Shown piece by piece: positions 1 through 10,696 of a DNA stretch of 64,000 nt. Below the pieces are notes generated by a model. That model searched no databases and had not been told where the DNA came from. It saw nothing but the letters and a program-made list of their open reading frames with translations. The DNA comes from Neurospora crassa OR74A (lineage: Eukaryota > Ascomycota > Sordariomycetes > Sordariales > Sordariaceae): positions 7,481,917-7,545,916 of the forward strand of contig NC_026501.1 of the NCBI RefSeq assembly GCF_000182925.2. Reading direction: 5' to 3'. The translations under genes were made by a program, and so were the position numbers. Numbering within the stretch: position 1 is the stretch's first letter; each line of letters begins with the position of its first letter.

Positions 1-1
1 T

Positions 2-265
2 TTGAAGCCATGCTGCGAAGTTGAGCTGGGCCTAGCGGATAGAAGCCTTATAATGAAGTATTTTGCCGAGAATCTGAAAGAAATGGAAAAAATTGAGCTC
101 GTAGGGCCTGGATGGTTAGAGGTAGGGAAACCGTATCTGGTAGAGAGACTTTCAATCAATCATGAGCTAGGGTGGATTCAGTGGAAGCAGGGGCTTGAAA
201 GAATTAAACAGAGGAGGCCTTTTAAGCATCTCCGCGTCACGGAGAAGAAGAAAAAGGACTATTGA
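2..265 (+). CDS. 3' end of an unrecognised protein-coding gene (partial)
   Basis: An open frame enters from the left edge and ends at a TGA at 263-265, giving about 87 C-terminal residues. There is no ATG at its left end, so the start must lie upstream of the window. The peptide is charged, contains a Leu/Glu/Lys-rich segment and ends in a basic tail (VTEKKKKDY). I do not recognise a domain. It resembles the tails of long hypothetical proteins common in Sordariomycetes, but that is only an impression. It could be a spurious frame. Confidence 0.4.
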   Translation: MKPCCEVELGLADRSLIMKYFAENLKEMEKIELVGPGWLEVGKPYLVERLSINHELGWIQWKQGLERIKQRRPFKHLRVTEKKKKDY

Positions 266-740
266 AGACCAGATGTGGTTGTACAACCCGAAGGCAATAA
301 TTTTTGAATGAATCATACCGTGCTCCCGCTGAGTCCCTCACGCCCCTGTACTCATGAGACCCCCTTTTTGTAGTTTCCCTTATCCATTCCCTCTCTGGTG
401 CCTTCACCCTCGCTTGTTCGGCCCTGATCGAGCTCGCTCAACCACAACAAATGACGTACAGCACTGGCTGCTCGGCCACCTGAATGGAACCGCTTGTGCA
501 TCCACACTTCAGCCCCTTCTACTGCATCGAATGGCGAGAGTCTGGGCCAGTTCAAGCAACTGCATGGCCATGTATCATCCAGCTCACAATGCCACCGAAC
601 GCGAGGCGGCTGTTGACTTCATCGGTTGTCTCCATCAACAGGATGAGACACTCTGAAGGTAGATTTGACGGAGGGGTATAACTAGGGCACATCCGTGCCG
701 ACTTGGACAGTAGTGCTTGATAAACCGATCATGATGGTGT
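266..740. other. intergenic, no gene seen
   Basis: Overlapping short frames occur on both strands between 350 and 680, but none has a recognisable domain or a convincing start. It probably holds the 3' flank of the RRM gene and the 3' UTR of the leftmost gene. Confidence 0.5.
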
Positions 741-1743
741 TCACTCGGCAGCAACGGCGCTGGGGCCGGCCCTCCAGCTCCTGGCACCGAGGATCTCCCT
801 CTGACGCTCAGGGTTGCGATCAGTCTTTGCGGGGCGCTCCGCCCTCTCGGTACGCTCAGTGCGCTCAGTGCGCTCGCCGCGAGGTCTGTAGGAGGAGCCC
901 TCCTCAGCCTCCCGGACAGGAGCCTTGGACTTGGCAGGGTAAACACGAAGGGTGCCGCCCAGGATGGGCCTGCCGTTGGTCGCCGTCATAGCACGCTCAG
1001 CCTCGTCCTCGGACGCAAAATCGACGAAGCAGTAGTGGTGGCTACCGCTGCCGTTCTGAGGCCTCGAAAGAGGGTTGGGAGCGATACGCTTGCCGATAGT
1101 CACACTATCAAAGAGTCAATACACCTGCACACAAATCTGGGCTAGCTTCCAATCACGAGGAGGCTCTCTTGACTTACATCTCAAACCCAAGGAAGATCTC
1201 ACGGATCTCTGCGTCGTTCTGCTCCTGGTCGATCATCTCGCCAAGACCACCAACATAAAGTCTCTTGTTGTTCTGGACAACGCCCTCCTTCGCATCACTA
1301 CCAGTGCGCCTCTGAGTACCATACGACCTCTGCTCCTCAGTCGCCGCGGGCTTGCTGCCGCTTCTCCAGTCACCCCACCGATCGAAAGTGGAGCGGGGCG
1401 CAGGGGAGGCGGACGCTCCCTCCCGACGCTGAGAAGAAGTCTTGGGGTGGCAAGGGCCGAGCTTCACGGAACGTCCGCAAAGGTCAACGCCAGCCAAGCT
1501 CTCAAGAGCGCGCTCAGCCTCCTCACGAGTGGTGAACTCGATGAAGCAGTATCCAGGGTTCCTTCCGCTAAGGGGATCAACCGAAATGTGAATCTTCTCG
1601 TACTGGGTGAAGCCGGCATCCTGAAGGAGTCCCTCGACATCAGCGGGCTTGACGGAGTACAGAAGGTTGCCCATGTAGATGCGACGACCCTCGGTAAGGG
1701 CGTCAGAGTTCTGCATGGTGGTGTCGTTGCCGATTCTGTCCAT
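741..1743 (-). CDS. two-RRM RNA-binding protein
   Basis: Two exons, 1743-1178 and 1104-741, with a 73-base GT-AG intron in phase 2, give 309 residues. RRM1 (about residues 21-98) has RNP2 IYMGNL and RNP1 NPGYCFIEF. RRM2 (about 165-260) has RNP2 LYVGGL and RNP1 SHHYCFVDF; the intron falls inside RRM2, and joining the exons restores a continuous fold (FLGFE-IVTIGKR). Between the RRMs is a Ser/Arg/Gly-rich linker. The C-terminus is an Arg/Glu-rich tail with repeated RTE triplets. RRM pairs of this kind bind single-stranded RNA, so a role in mRNA processing or stability is likely, but the exact ortholog is not identified. The first ATG of the frame was chosen; a second ATG nine codons in is possible. 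Confidence 0.88.
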
Positions 1744-4346
1744 AGTTGCTATTGTCTGTTATATAAGGGTTGAAAGAGCTGATGAGTCGTAGGCGGAGAT
1801 ACGCAAAAGCGAGTAAGAAGAATCAAAGACAATAGATTGTTTGTGGTGGTGATGAGGGTAACACTGAGGGCCTGAATATGAAGAAGTGAATATGACTGAG
1901 AGGCCAACGCAGGGAAAAAAAATCCTATAAGGCAAAGGCGAAGTACAAACGGCCCACAAAAGAAATTTTGGAGTGTTCCACTTGCATGGCTACTCCGTTC
2001 TTTTTTGGTCCAGTCTTCCCAGCTCTTGGGTCCAACCTCGGCGTGCTTGGGCAGGCAGTACACGACGGGGGTTAGGGTTATATCCGCAGCCTTCCAAGCT
2101 TTTTCAGGTCTTCAAGAACCGTGCAGGGTTTTTGTACTGACAATTCTCTGCTTATTGAAGGCAAGGGAATGGTGACCAAGTGGATATCTTCTGTTGTAAA
2201 CAGTGTTACAGCAGGAGAAGGGGGTTGTGCGTGACATTTGTCCCGCCGCAACAGGTTCTGTATGTGCGTGCCCTTTGTGGTGGGCTATACATCATAATCT
2301 GGGCTTTGGGTGGTCTCAAAGTGCCCACAACACCATGCCCTGAACCTCGAATCAACACTTGAGGAGCGGGAAGAAGTCTGAGAATCTCGAAATGTGCAAT
2401 ATAGGGCGATGTAGTCTTCACTACGCCAGTCACTCGACGACAGTGAACAGACACCAGGGTGAGACAACATGCCGCCGCCTGTAGTTCCATCATGAAGGCC
2501 CAGGAAATTGTGGCCGACTAATTATGGACATTCTGAGTTTTCGTATGTGTCCCAATCTCTGATTTGGCCCCTCAGCAGCGCCGTTTGCTTGTCGCTGAAG
2601 GAGCAGGCATACCACTTGGTGTGCGCAGTATTCTTGCGTCTAACTCTCGAAAACATAATACGGTCATCAGAGAATCATGGACCTACATAGAGTAAAGAGT
2701 GAAAGAGGGGACGCGCAACAATGGCTGTAAACGATAATGGAATTTGATGCCAAGCTTGGCAAGAATATTTGGATTCAATGTCCTGCGCGAGTACCTGTTG
2801 AAGGCAGTTACGGCCTTGCTGAGACGGTATTTGACACGCTGATCACTATGCCTTCGAGGGAAAGGTAGGTATTGCGCAACCCATGGGACTGAAGGGCATT
2901 CGTGGCCCCGGGTTGAATGGGACGAAGGCTGTTGTCACCTTAGGCATGGAAGATTGCCAACCGAAGTGCAAATGCCGGAGCCGCGAGGTCAGGTCGGCAG
3001 GTAAGAAGAGCGTTTGCTGTTGGTAACCTGGCCGTCCCTGATGGCGATAGAACGTGGGCGCGCCAACGCCAACAACATGGAACTTTCCCGTACGGGCTCA
3101 CGACGGCTCGAAAGAGTACCGACGAACGGATCGATGGGCTGCCATGTGCTCTTCTACCCGTCCCTGGCAGATGACGAGAACACGATCGCATCTTAGACTG
3201 GCATATAAGGTGGTGCAAATAGGTAGAACTTGTATAGAAAATCAGACTGGAGGTAGCGAACCAACAAGTTGGCGGGCTGAAATGAGGCGAGGAAACGCTT
3301 TTGGACCTGACCGGAGAAGCAAACAAGTTCAGTGTTGGGGAAGAAGAGAACTGGAAGCGGGAAACAATTCACACGGAAAGAAAGAATGGAAACCAAATTC
3401 ACAGATCTGCAGTCGCGCTCCACCAGCCCCACAACTGCGTGGGGCATTGTCGCTTTTAAGGTTATCGTTATCAGCAGTGCACTCTGGGGTGGGGATGGCG
3501 TTCGTCCCGTCTGGAGGGAACCTCAAGACATTATGATTCAGGTGATTAGTGTGATGTCAGTTTGACTGGTCCCGCTCGCCGTCCCAGCTCACAGCTTGCG
3601 ACGTCTACCTTCCACTACGTATCTACCAGTTTGCCTGGACAAAATCCATGGCGTGCGTGTTTCGAAGGACACCTTCATCATGATAGAATCTCAGGTGATG
3701 AAGCGTCTGGATTGCTTGCACAGGCCGTATTCAAGCGAGTAGTATTGTGTGGAGTGTAGTTGGAAATGGAACGACGAAAGACTGTCAAACAGGAGAACAC
3801 GGGCTGCCACTGCTAGGCAGCACATGGAACAGCTATGGAACTTGGGGTGTTGGTGGCTTGCTGATATTATTATTTGACTGTTGGTGGACTCCAGTTGCGA
3901 GACTAGAGTAGTCGTCCGCACGGTTTGCTTCCTGGCTAAATAACGGCCATGAGCTCCTTGGCCATCAGCACGTCTCGAGACTCCGTCTTCCAGCACACAG
4001 GTCAAGAATGATGTGACTTCGGGACACATCTCACATCACCCCTTGACCAAAAAGATGCCCCAGGCGGAGAAACTGTGTAGAAAAAAGTTGCGAGGAAAAC
4101 GGTGGCAGCATTGGTAGATAGAAACCGCAGACGAAACGCCCCAAAGATGGTATTGTGTTCGTTTCCCGCACCCGACCATCCGTGTCCATTGTACATGTAC
4201 CTCAAAGACCAACTTTCCCGTGCCAACATCGAAGCCAGTCCGTTGACTTCGATGCTACGACACGGCAAACCCATGCAAGACCAGTCAAGAAAACCAGTGC
4301 CGGCTTCGCAACCTCGCTACCACCGCATTCTTCCCATGGAAGGCGT
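1744..4346. other. intergenic, 2.6 kb, no supported gene
   Basis: This holds the 5' flank of the RRM gene and the 3' flank of the eL42 gene. Near 2070-2077 there is a telobox-like GGTTAGGG, about 330 bases upstream of the RRM gene start. Several frames of 60-160 codons occur (for example 3054-3536 plus and 2940-3326 minus), but they overlap each other in opposite phases and show no domain. Confidence 0.5.
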
Positions 4347-5342
4347 TTAGAAGACGAGAGCAGCGCCCTTGGTCTTCTTGTCACCACTGTTGTTACAAAC
4401 GAGTCAGAACCAGTTCATCAGAGTACATTTCATAGGTCAAGAAGACACCGCATCATCGTCGATCGATCGTGGGATATCGTAAGATGATGTCGCAGTGGCG
4501 CAGCTTGGCGATGGATCTGAGCAGAGCGGTATTTCGTCTGGGTGATGCCAGGCTGGAAGCTGTATCGCGGCATGTTTCTTCTGTTGTTTCTGTCGATGCT
4601 TCCTCCACAGTACCCAATCTGCTGCTAGGCGCGTAACCCAATTTTGGCGATACTCCTGATGGTTGTTGATGGATATCGACCAAACAGCAGCTGTCTGGCA
4701 CACCGGTCGTTCACACCTTTCCCCAACAAAACATAGCTTCGAATGCAATGCGGAGTCGTTCATGTCGCGTCGAGCTCTGTCGGTAATCGCCATCGTGGGG
4801 TTTCGGTCTCGCGCCCAGCAGGGAATTGCAGTCTATCGTCTCGCGGTTCGGCGGCAGAAATAATCGCTCTTATCGCGCAATGTCGCATATCCCAGAATTC
4901 GGTGATGATGATGATGATGATGATGATGACGATGATGCCGTGTCTTCTTGATCCCGAACATTTCAGTCATTAAATTGGAAAAACTTACCCGAGCTCGAAG
5001 TGCTTGCAGCGCTTGAGGGGAAGCTGCTTCTTCTGCTTGCAGACGGAGCACTCCTGTAGATTCACCATTTTTAGCCCCAATCCCTCAAAGTCTTCAGATT
5101 CTCGATTCCTATTCGGGCTCCCGTACCAGTCTGAGGACGACCTTCTTGGTGGTCTTCGCCTTCTTGTGGAAGACGGGCTTGGTCTGACCACCGTAACCGG
5201 ACTGCTTGCGGTCGTAACGGCGCTTTCCCTGAGCGAAAGCCGAAGCCTTGCCGGCCTTGTACTGGGTGACCTTGTGGAGGGTGTGCTTGCCGCAAGAGCG
5301 GCCAGCGCAGTAGGTCTTGCGGGTCTTGGGTACGTTGACCAT
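4347..5342 (-). CDS. rpl44: 60S ribosomal protein eL42 (L44/L36a)
   Basis: Three exons, 5342-5127, 5053-4989 and 4386-4347, give 106 residues, the usual eukaryotic length. The N-terminus [14 protein letters not shown], the middle [12 protein letters not shown] and the C-terminal [12 protein letters not shown] are diagnostic of eL42 of the large ribosomal subunit near the E site. The zinc-ribbon cysteines are C12, C17, C74 and C77. Residue 56 is proline, the form associated with cycloheximide sensitivity in other fungi (resistance is known for the Gln form). The start has a good context (CAAAAATGG). Intron 1 is 73 bases. Intron 2 is 602 bases and contains the hAT-like element at 4433-4957; removing that element and one copy of its 8-bp target duplication leaves a 69-base intron of ordinary fungal size. 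The last exon codes for only 13 residues and is easy to miss. Confidence 0.96.
4433..4957. mobile_element. hAT-like non-autonomous element (MITE) inside eL42 intron 2
   Basis: Seen: a near-perfect 24-bp inverted repeat (4437-4460 against 4928-4951, one mismatch) continues weakly inward with a shared TGGGATAT block. One arm also carries an expanded GAT/ATC microsatellite (about 4902-4930). Outside the arms, the direct repeat ACATTTCA occurs at 4425-4432 and again at 4958-4965, as expected for an 8-bp target-site duplication. The left end reads TAGG. An 8-bp duplication with TAG-type ends is characteristic of the hAT superfamily. No transposase frame is present in the 525 bp. The host intron would be 69 bases without it. 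Confidence 0.72.
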
Positions 5343-6536
5343 TTTTGCGATTCGGACGTCGGTCGTTGATGTGTGAGGTCGAAGATCGTACGCTGACCAG
5401 CTTCGGCTTGGATTTTTTGCCCACCTTGACAAATTTGGGTGGTGCTGCGTGTGCCCTGTGTGCCTGGTCTGTGCGCAATGCGGAAGAATTGCTCTCCGTG
5501 GCTCCGCGCCGTCGTGTTGCGCGCCCGCTTATCTTATCCACTCTTGCCCACTTGTACATTTCAGCCAATGGTGTGCAATTGCAGTGCTGCTACAACTGCC
5601 TGCCGCGTCCTGTGATGAACTTCCCGTCTTGTTCAACGACGAGCGAAAGGCAACTCGATTCCGCTTCCCTCCCCAACGGGTACATTTCTTCATTCCTCGT
5701 TACCTCCACCACGGACGGGATGGATGTTACAAATGGACCCAAACACCTCGCGCGATGGTCTTGATCCTTGCACAGTTTGCACAGTCTTTCCTGTTTTGCT
5801 CTTTGTTGCCGGAATTCGACCCGGTTCTTCCAGCAAAGGGCGACACTTTGCGATTCCGGTCAATATCGGAGAGGGAATCTCCAGTCTGCTTTACATGTTT
5901 CTCTTGCAGTAGCTCACTACCACATGGATGTTAAGATCGAACTCATCATACCGCACCGTTTCTCCATCGCTAGTTTCGGCATTCTGAGGGAAAATCCAAG
6001 TTCATTAACACTAACTGCAGCGAAGCTGAAGTTATGCTTGTCCCTCGATCATGTTCTCCTACCTCGCTCGCACTTCGTACAGGGCTGTTTCCATCGTTGA
6101 ATGGCTAAAAGGTCCATACCTACAGCACCACCCTAGTTTACCTCTATTTGGCTGCTCCGGCCACGATGCCTCACGTCCCTTGCTTTACAGCCATATTCAT
6201 CAAAGAATATGCTTCAACATGACGGGGCAGTACCCTTTGTGAGATCCCGATCCAACAATCGACCAGGGGGGATACCGTCTCGTGCGACATCCGGATGGAG
6301 AAGACCACTATCAGAAGTGTTTTGCGGTCTGTTGCGTACCTCAAGGACAAACGTATGTAAGTTGCAAGCATCCTCGAGCCTACAAATCCATGCTATCATC
6401 GTACCTCTTTGAAGCTTGTGTGTCCATCCAAGGTTGAGGCTCTCTCCACGCCCAGCATCCAATCATCTCCGAATCCCCCAGCACGACAAGAGCGTCTTGA
6501 CAAGTCGATGAAAGATTGGTTGAGACGCACGCAGCC
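5343..6536. other. divergent promoter region between eL42 and a membrane-protein gene
   Basis: About 1.2 kb lies between two divergently transcribed genes. The frames present (5449-5934, 5768-6100 plus) look random: no domains, and rich in Cys/Ser/Phe. The eL42 upstream region contains pyrimidine-rich tracts. Confidence 0.5.
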
Positions 6537-7682
6537 ATGCCTCCTCAAACATCAGTGCCAACAACAGTGCCAACGGCGGTTACTCCTCTCGCCAAGTTGG
6601 TGGTCACCTCTTTCCCTCGCGTCCCGCTGACGACCCAGTTCGACCTGCCGGATGACTGCTACGGCGTCCAGTCGGACGATGTCTATCTCATCGATCAACA
6701 TACGAGCTGCCTTCCGAGTGGTTGGTCTCCCGCCGAAACCGCTTTTTTCTCGCCCGGTCTGATATGCCCGGAGGGCTACACCAGCGCATGCCATGACAAC
6801 GGCGGAGTTGCGACGATCACGACGGTAACCTGCTGCCCACAGCGCGGAGATGTCGCACTTACATGTGTCGTAAAACCCACGAAGCTTGCCTCATCATTGA
6901 GCAACTATAATTGCAGATGGGAGGCACCGGCGGCAGGTTTCACTACCGATGTAACGAAATCGCCAAACGGCAAGACAATTACAGGACATGTGACGCTTAA
7001 AAGCCCCGATGCTTTAAACGGCTACGGTGTTCGCATGGTTTACCAGTCAACCGACAAGTTGACGACCGGCATGACCGGCACCCCAACGGCTAACGACATA
7101 TCGGAAGCGACCTTTGCAAAGACCACTGCTTCTTCTTCTGCTTCTTCGTCTGCTACTTCGGTGTCCGGTTCCTCAAACACGACCATTTCAACGACGGCCG
7201 TTGTGGTAATCGCCGTCTGTATCACAGTGGTCATATGTGCGTTTCTAGCATCTTTGTTTCTCTGGTGGCAAAGACGTTCGCAAACTCAACATACGAGCGG
7301 TCCAGGCTCAGATGCTCCAAGCTCAACCGCTCCGGCCCTGAAATCACCATTACCGAATGCCCCGCATTCGCATCCTTTACACTCGAATGCTCCAGCCCAA
7401 GTCATCCCACAGTCATCCGTATCGACTTCTGACCGTATTCCACATGTGAGCATGCAAAGTTCAACGTGGCATCCGATGCCGCCTTCACCGCTATCACAGA
7501 GTCCCTTTCCTTATCCTGTTAGCAAGTCGATACTGGATCATCAAGATGATGTCGAGAGAAGACACAAACATACGGAAATAAGCAACTTTAGGGCCAGCGA
7601 TACTACTACAGCCTTTGATATCAACAACGCCGTTGAGTTACCCGTCCGGTCACCGGCCAATGAACTTCCAACACCTCGTTGA
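6537..7682 (+). CDS. single-pass membrane protein with Cys-rich ectodomain
   Basis: A single exon of 381 residues. Seven codons of open frame precede the first ATG at 6537, but they begin with TTG, so this ATG is taken as the start. Residues about 40-130 form a Cys-containing extracellular segment (CPEGYTSACHD, VTCCPQ). A Ser/Thr-rich stalk (about 195-220) follows, then one transmembrane helix at about 221-244 (starting AVVVIAVCITVV) bounded by basic WWQRRSQ. The cytoplasmic tail is Pro/Ser/His-rich and probably disordered. This architecture is common in Pezizomycotina proteins of unknown function, some of which are cell-wall stress sensors. I see no clear signal peptide, so the helix may act as a signal anchor. 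The function is not known. Confidence 0.8.
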   Translation: MPPQTSVPTTVPTAVTPLAKLVVTSFPRVPLTTQFDLPDDCYGVQSDDVYLIDQHTSCLPSGWSPAETAFFSPGLICPEGYTSACHDNGGVATITTVTCCPQRGDVALTCVVKPTKLASSLSNYNCRWEAPAAGFTTDVTKSPNGKTITGHVTLKSPDALNGYGVRMVYQSTDKLTTGMTGTPTANDISEATFAKTTASSSASSSATSVSGSSNTTISTTAVVVIAVCITVVICAFLASLFLWWQRRSQTQHTSGPGSDAPSSTAPALKSPLPNAPHSHPLHSNAPAQVIPQSSVSTSDRIPHVSMQSSTWHPMPPSPLSQSPFPYPVSKSILDHQDDVERRHKHTEISNFRASDTTTAFDINNAVELPVRSPANELPTPR

Positions 7683-8430
7683 GCAAGGAGTTATACTATA
7701 GTCACGTCTGCGTTGTGAAATCACGGACGCTGTTTAGTCAGATGTGCAGATATGGGTTGTATTAGCTTTGCATGAACATATTCGGGTCCGGCGCGTTATC
7801 AAGCTGTTTAGAGTTGGTGTTAGTTCCTACCCTTACCTTTGTCGGACCTCAAATAATACTTTTTTTTTATCCATCGTTGCTGCGATAGCCATAGTCCTCG
7901 TTAGCGGCGGGAAGTTCATGAGAAATATCCGCTTGTTTTCCTACGATATTCGCTTTCAATGATCAAGGTCCACCATGGCAAGGCAAAATCCGGGACTGCA
8001 ATCTCGACGACGCTGTTTATATGATATATCACGGACCCTTGCCTTCTTTCTATCGTGTAGGTCAATTATGCGTTCCATCTGTACCTGAGTACCCAACCGA
8101 CCCGTTGAGTGTGCTGCGGTGCTGCAGGATGAAGTTGTGGCTTGACGCTGCCGGCCTGAGAACTTATCCTAATCATGCGGGAAAATGTCCGGACTATCAC
8201 CGTACCCTCTTGCTGGTGGACGTCCGATCGCATATCCGTGTCGGACCCCCACATTCAGATTGCATCAAGACGCATCTTCCGATGTAGGTTCCCTGAAAAT
8301 GTTTCCACCACCGGACATCAGCTCGGTGCATGTATGAGAAATTCTATAAAGCCCCAGTTTCTCGCACCTCTCCAAGACCTTAGCTTCATACCTAGATCCC
8401 ATCGGCAGTGAACTCCAACACACCAGAACC
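7683..8430. other. intergenic, no gene seen
   Basis: Holds the 3' flank of the membrane-protein gene and the promoter of the SOD-like gene. There is no supported reading frame. Confidence 0.5.
8344..8350 (+). promoter_or_regulatory. TATA-like element of the SOD-like gene
   Basis: CTATAAA lies about 80 bases upstream of the ATG at 8431, a usual TATA-to-ATG spacing for strongly expressed secreted-protein genes of filamentous fungi. Transcript start data would be needed to confirm it. Confidence 0.45.
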
Positions 8431-9220
8431 ATGCACCTCCCTTCCGTCTTCCGCCTCGTGGCCACTGCCACTCTTGCAGTCTGCCAGTCCAGCAACAACA
8501 CAACAGGCAAGCTAGGAGACGCTCGTCCGGTCCATAACAATCCCGTCATCGGCGAAGTCTGGATGGCAAAGTTCGATTCTCCTACAGTCAAGGGTTTCGT
8601 GACCGCCGTCGCAAATACCGTTGGTGCCAACTACACCATTGACGTGACGGGGCTTCCGGTAGAGCAGGGGCCGTTTAGTACGTACACACACCCAGTCTTT
8701 CACCCCATCTCCTCGAAATAAACCAAACACATCATCCACCCCCTGACGAGTGATATACTTCATTTGGTCAAGTCACTAACCCCTAGCGTCATCACCCATG
8801 GGTAGAATACCACGTCCACCTCCGCCCCGTTCCCTCTGACGGGAACTGCGCCGACACAGCTGGCCATCTTGATTCCTACCTGCGCGGCGACAGTCCGCCA
8901 TGCAACAGCGCGGCGCCTCCGACTTGCGAGGTTGGCGATCTTTCGGGGAAGTATGGAATGGTGACCGGACCTAGCGTGCTGAAGAGGTGAGATATTTTAC
9001 CTTTCTTCCATTGAATTTCAGGCAAATAGCTATTGATGCGGTTGTTGTGTTCTGGTGCTTGGTTGCTGATCAGTTGATGACAATAAATCTTTACAGCTTC
9101 AACGACCCTTATTCAGCGCTTAATGTCATCAACTTGGGATATATCGGAAATAGAGGGATCGTCTTTCATGATGCTAGTTCGGCGCGGATTGCTTGTGCTA
9201 CGTTGCAGAAGGCTGAGTGA
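8431..9220 (+). CDS. secreted Cu-only superoxide dismutase-like protein
   Basis: Three exons, 8431-8677, 8806-8986 and 9097-9220, give 183 residues. The N-terminus is a signal peptide (MHLPSVFRLVATATLAVCQS). The SOD fold shows IDVTGLP, then KYHVHLRPV with H85 and H87, GHLD with H103, and GIVFHD with H167: the four copper ligands expected for fungal Cu/Zn or Cu-only SODs. The zinc-site histidines and the long electrostatic loop seem to be missing, as in the Cu-only SOD5 type. C97 and the C-terminal Cys of ARIACATL could form the conserved disulfide. There is no GPI signal at the C-terminus (ends QKAE), so the protein is probably released rather than wall-anchored. The first intron acceptor was chosen at 8805 because it alone restores the FKYHVH motif in frame; the nearer AG at 8784-8785 does not. 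Confidence 0.88.
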
Positions 9221-9523
9221 AGAGGTGGTCTGTTAGTGGTTACCGGTGTGGTTCATAGCTGGACTCTCCTTAGAATCGATTCATGAGGGAAGGATCGGTG
9301 TATTGTTGGCTTAAAATGACTAGAGCATGGGGTTGACTGTTGGAGAAGATTGTGAAAAGGGTCAAAGGAAATGAATCATCTTGCTAAATCACTCAGTTCC
9401 TGTTCTTTGATTGTGGGTCGTTGATACCAGATGCTTGTCAGAGTTCCGTTTCAAGCGACATTAGTGGTCATTGAAATATTTCGGTGATCTATTTCATGGT
9501 AGAAAATCGCACCGGTGATGGTC

Positions 9524-9582
9524 AAAAAACCCTGTCCCCCTCACCCACATATCCAATATGGTAAGGGGGGACAGTATTTTTT
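9524..9582. repeat. strong stem-loop (inverted repeat)
   Basis: CTGTCCCCC at 9532-9540 pairs with GGGGGGACAG at 9565-9574. The inner ACC/GGT extends the stem, and an outer A-run and T-run (near 9524-9529 and 9577-9582) can extend it further; the loop is about 20 bases. On the plus strand it resembles a hairpin followed by a T-run. It could be a small-RNA hairpin, a mini-palindromic element or part of a decayed repeat. Confidence 0.5.
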
Positions 9583-9847
9583 GTTTAAGAGTTTAGGTTT
9601 CTGGGGAAGGGAGAATAGGAAGAAGATGGGAAGGGATAATGAGATAGGGTGAGAGGAAAAGGCGATGGGGAAAGAGCAGACAAGACCGGGGGGTAAAGAC
9701 GGAGACGGAGAATCCGTAGTGCAACTTTAATGCAGCCTCTACAATACTTCTCGTCGATAGTTAGGTATGGAACCGAACATGAATTCGTATTGATAGATTG
9801 CAGTAGAAAAATTACAATCGAAATGAGAAGCGAAAACGCAAAAAGCT

Positions 9848-9930
9848 CGGCCGCCCAAGCCCGGGATTGAACACAGGACCAGCTGCCCGCAGGACCTACG
9901 AGAGCACCCACGTATTTTCAGCCCCAGGAC
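9848..9930 (-). other. tRNA-like sequence, possible SINE or tRNA relic
   Basis: On the minus strand TGTTCAATCCC matches the RNA polymerase III B box well, and about 50 bases upstream GGTGCTCTCGTAGG loosely resembles an A box. A TTTT run follows shortly after. The T-stem has mismatches and no 7-bp acceptor stem can be drawn, so this is not a functional tRNA as read. Confidence 0.25.
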
Positions 9931-10280
9931 TGGCACTGCTGCGTCTGCTACTGGAGGTATTGGGAGGTCCTGAAGTGCGGGCTTATATGCCGTGGTCCTA
10001 GGGAAGGTTCTGCCGCTGGCACGCTACACTGCGGCCAGTGCCCGTTTTTTTGTAGGGGCAGCTTCGTACCTCTATGCAACCAATGACTTGAGTTGATTCA
10101 AAGACGAAAGTCAACCACCAGCTCAGGTAATTCCCACAGCATTAGTGATATCGTAAGGTACCTATTTTATATCGAGCTACTAGTTGTGCCTTCCGGAACG
10201 TTAAGAGATTATGTACTCAAAGGTAGTTGGATGCCCTTATCGATAAGACGTAGCCATCAGGGTCCCCGACCATTCAACCC

Positions 10281-10290
10281 ATGACGTCAT
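10281..10290. promoter_or_regulatory. CRE-type palindrome ATGACGTCAT
   Basis: A perfect 10-bp palindrome containing TGACGTCA, the binding site of ATF/CREB bZIP factors (Atf1 type in fungi). No gene start is evident nearby, so its role is unclear and chance occurrence is possible. Confidence 0.25.
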
Positions 10291-10696
10291 GACTTGCATT
10301 TCCAGAAGGCTTCCACTGCAGTGCCGTAGTTGCAGATACCTAATCCCCTAACATTCATATAACCAGGGCTATCTCATCATTATCCTCAGTCAGTTAGGGC
10401 TATATCTCACTTTTGATAATGTCCGAAATGCTTTGTACAAAGGGAACAACATCCGACGACGGGATTCTGTTAACAAACTCAAACCTCAACACGGCCACAT
10501 CGCAGCACCGCTCTCTGCCGCCCTTTCCACTCGGCCTAGATTGAGTCATGCGCTGCGGTGCTCTTAGGAATATGGTACTTAAATGAGAAGTCCTCGGTCC
10601 GCACAATCTATCCAGTCGTCCGCGGCTCTCTCCAATTGTCATCGAAGCTCTTCTCCTCCACGACCGGAGCGCACCCGTCCGACAAGGGCCAGGGTA

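Noticed and set aside
4387-4450. TGATGA followed by CTGA near the 3' end of eL42 intron 2, as in a box C/D snoRNA.
   Set aside because: The boxes are only about 10 bases apart and no terminal stem can be drawn; there is no room for a guide.
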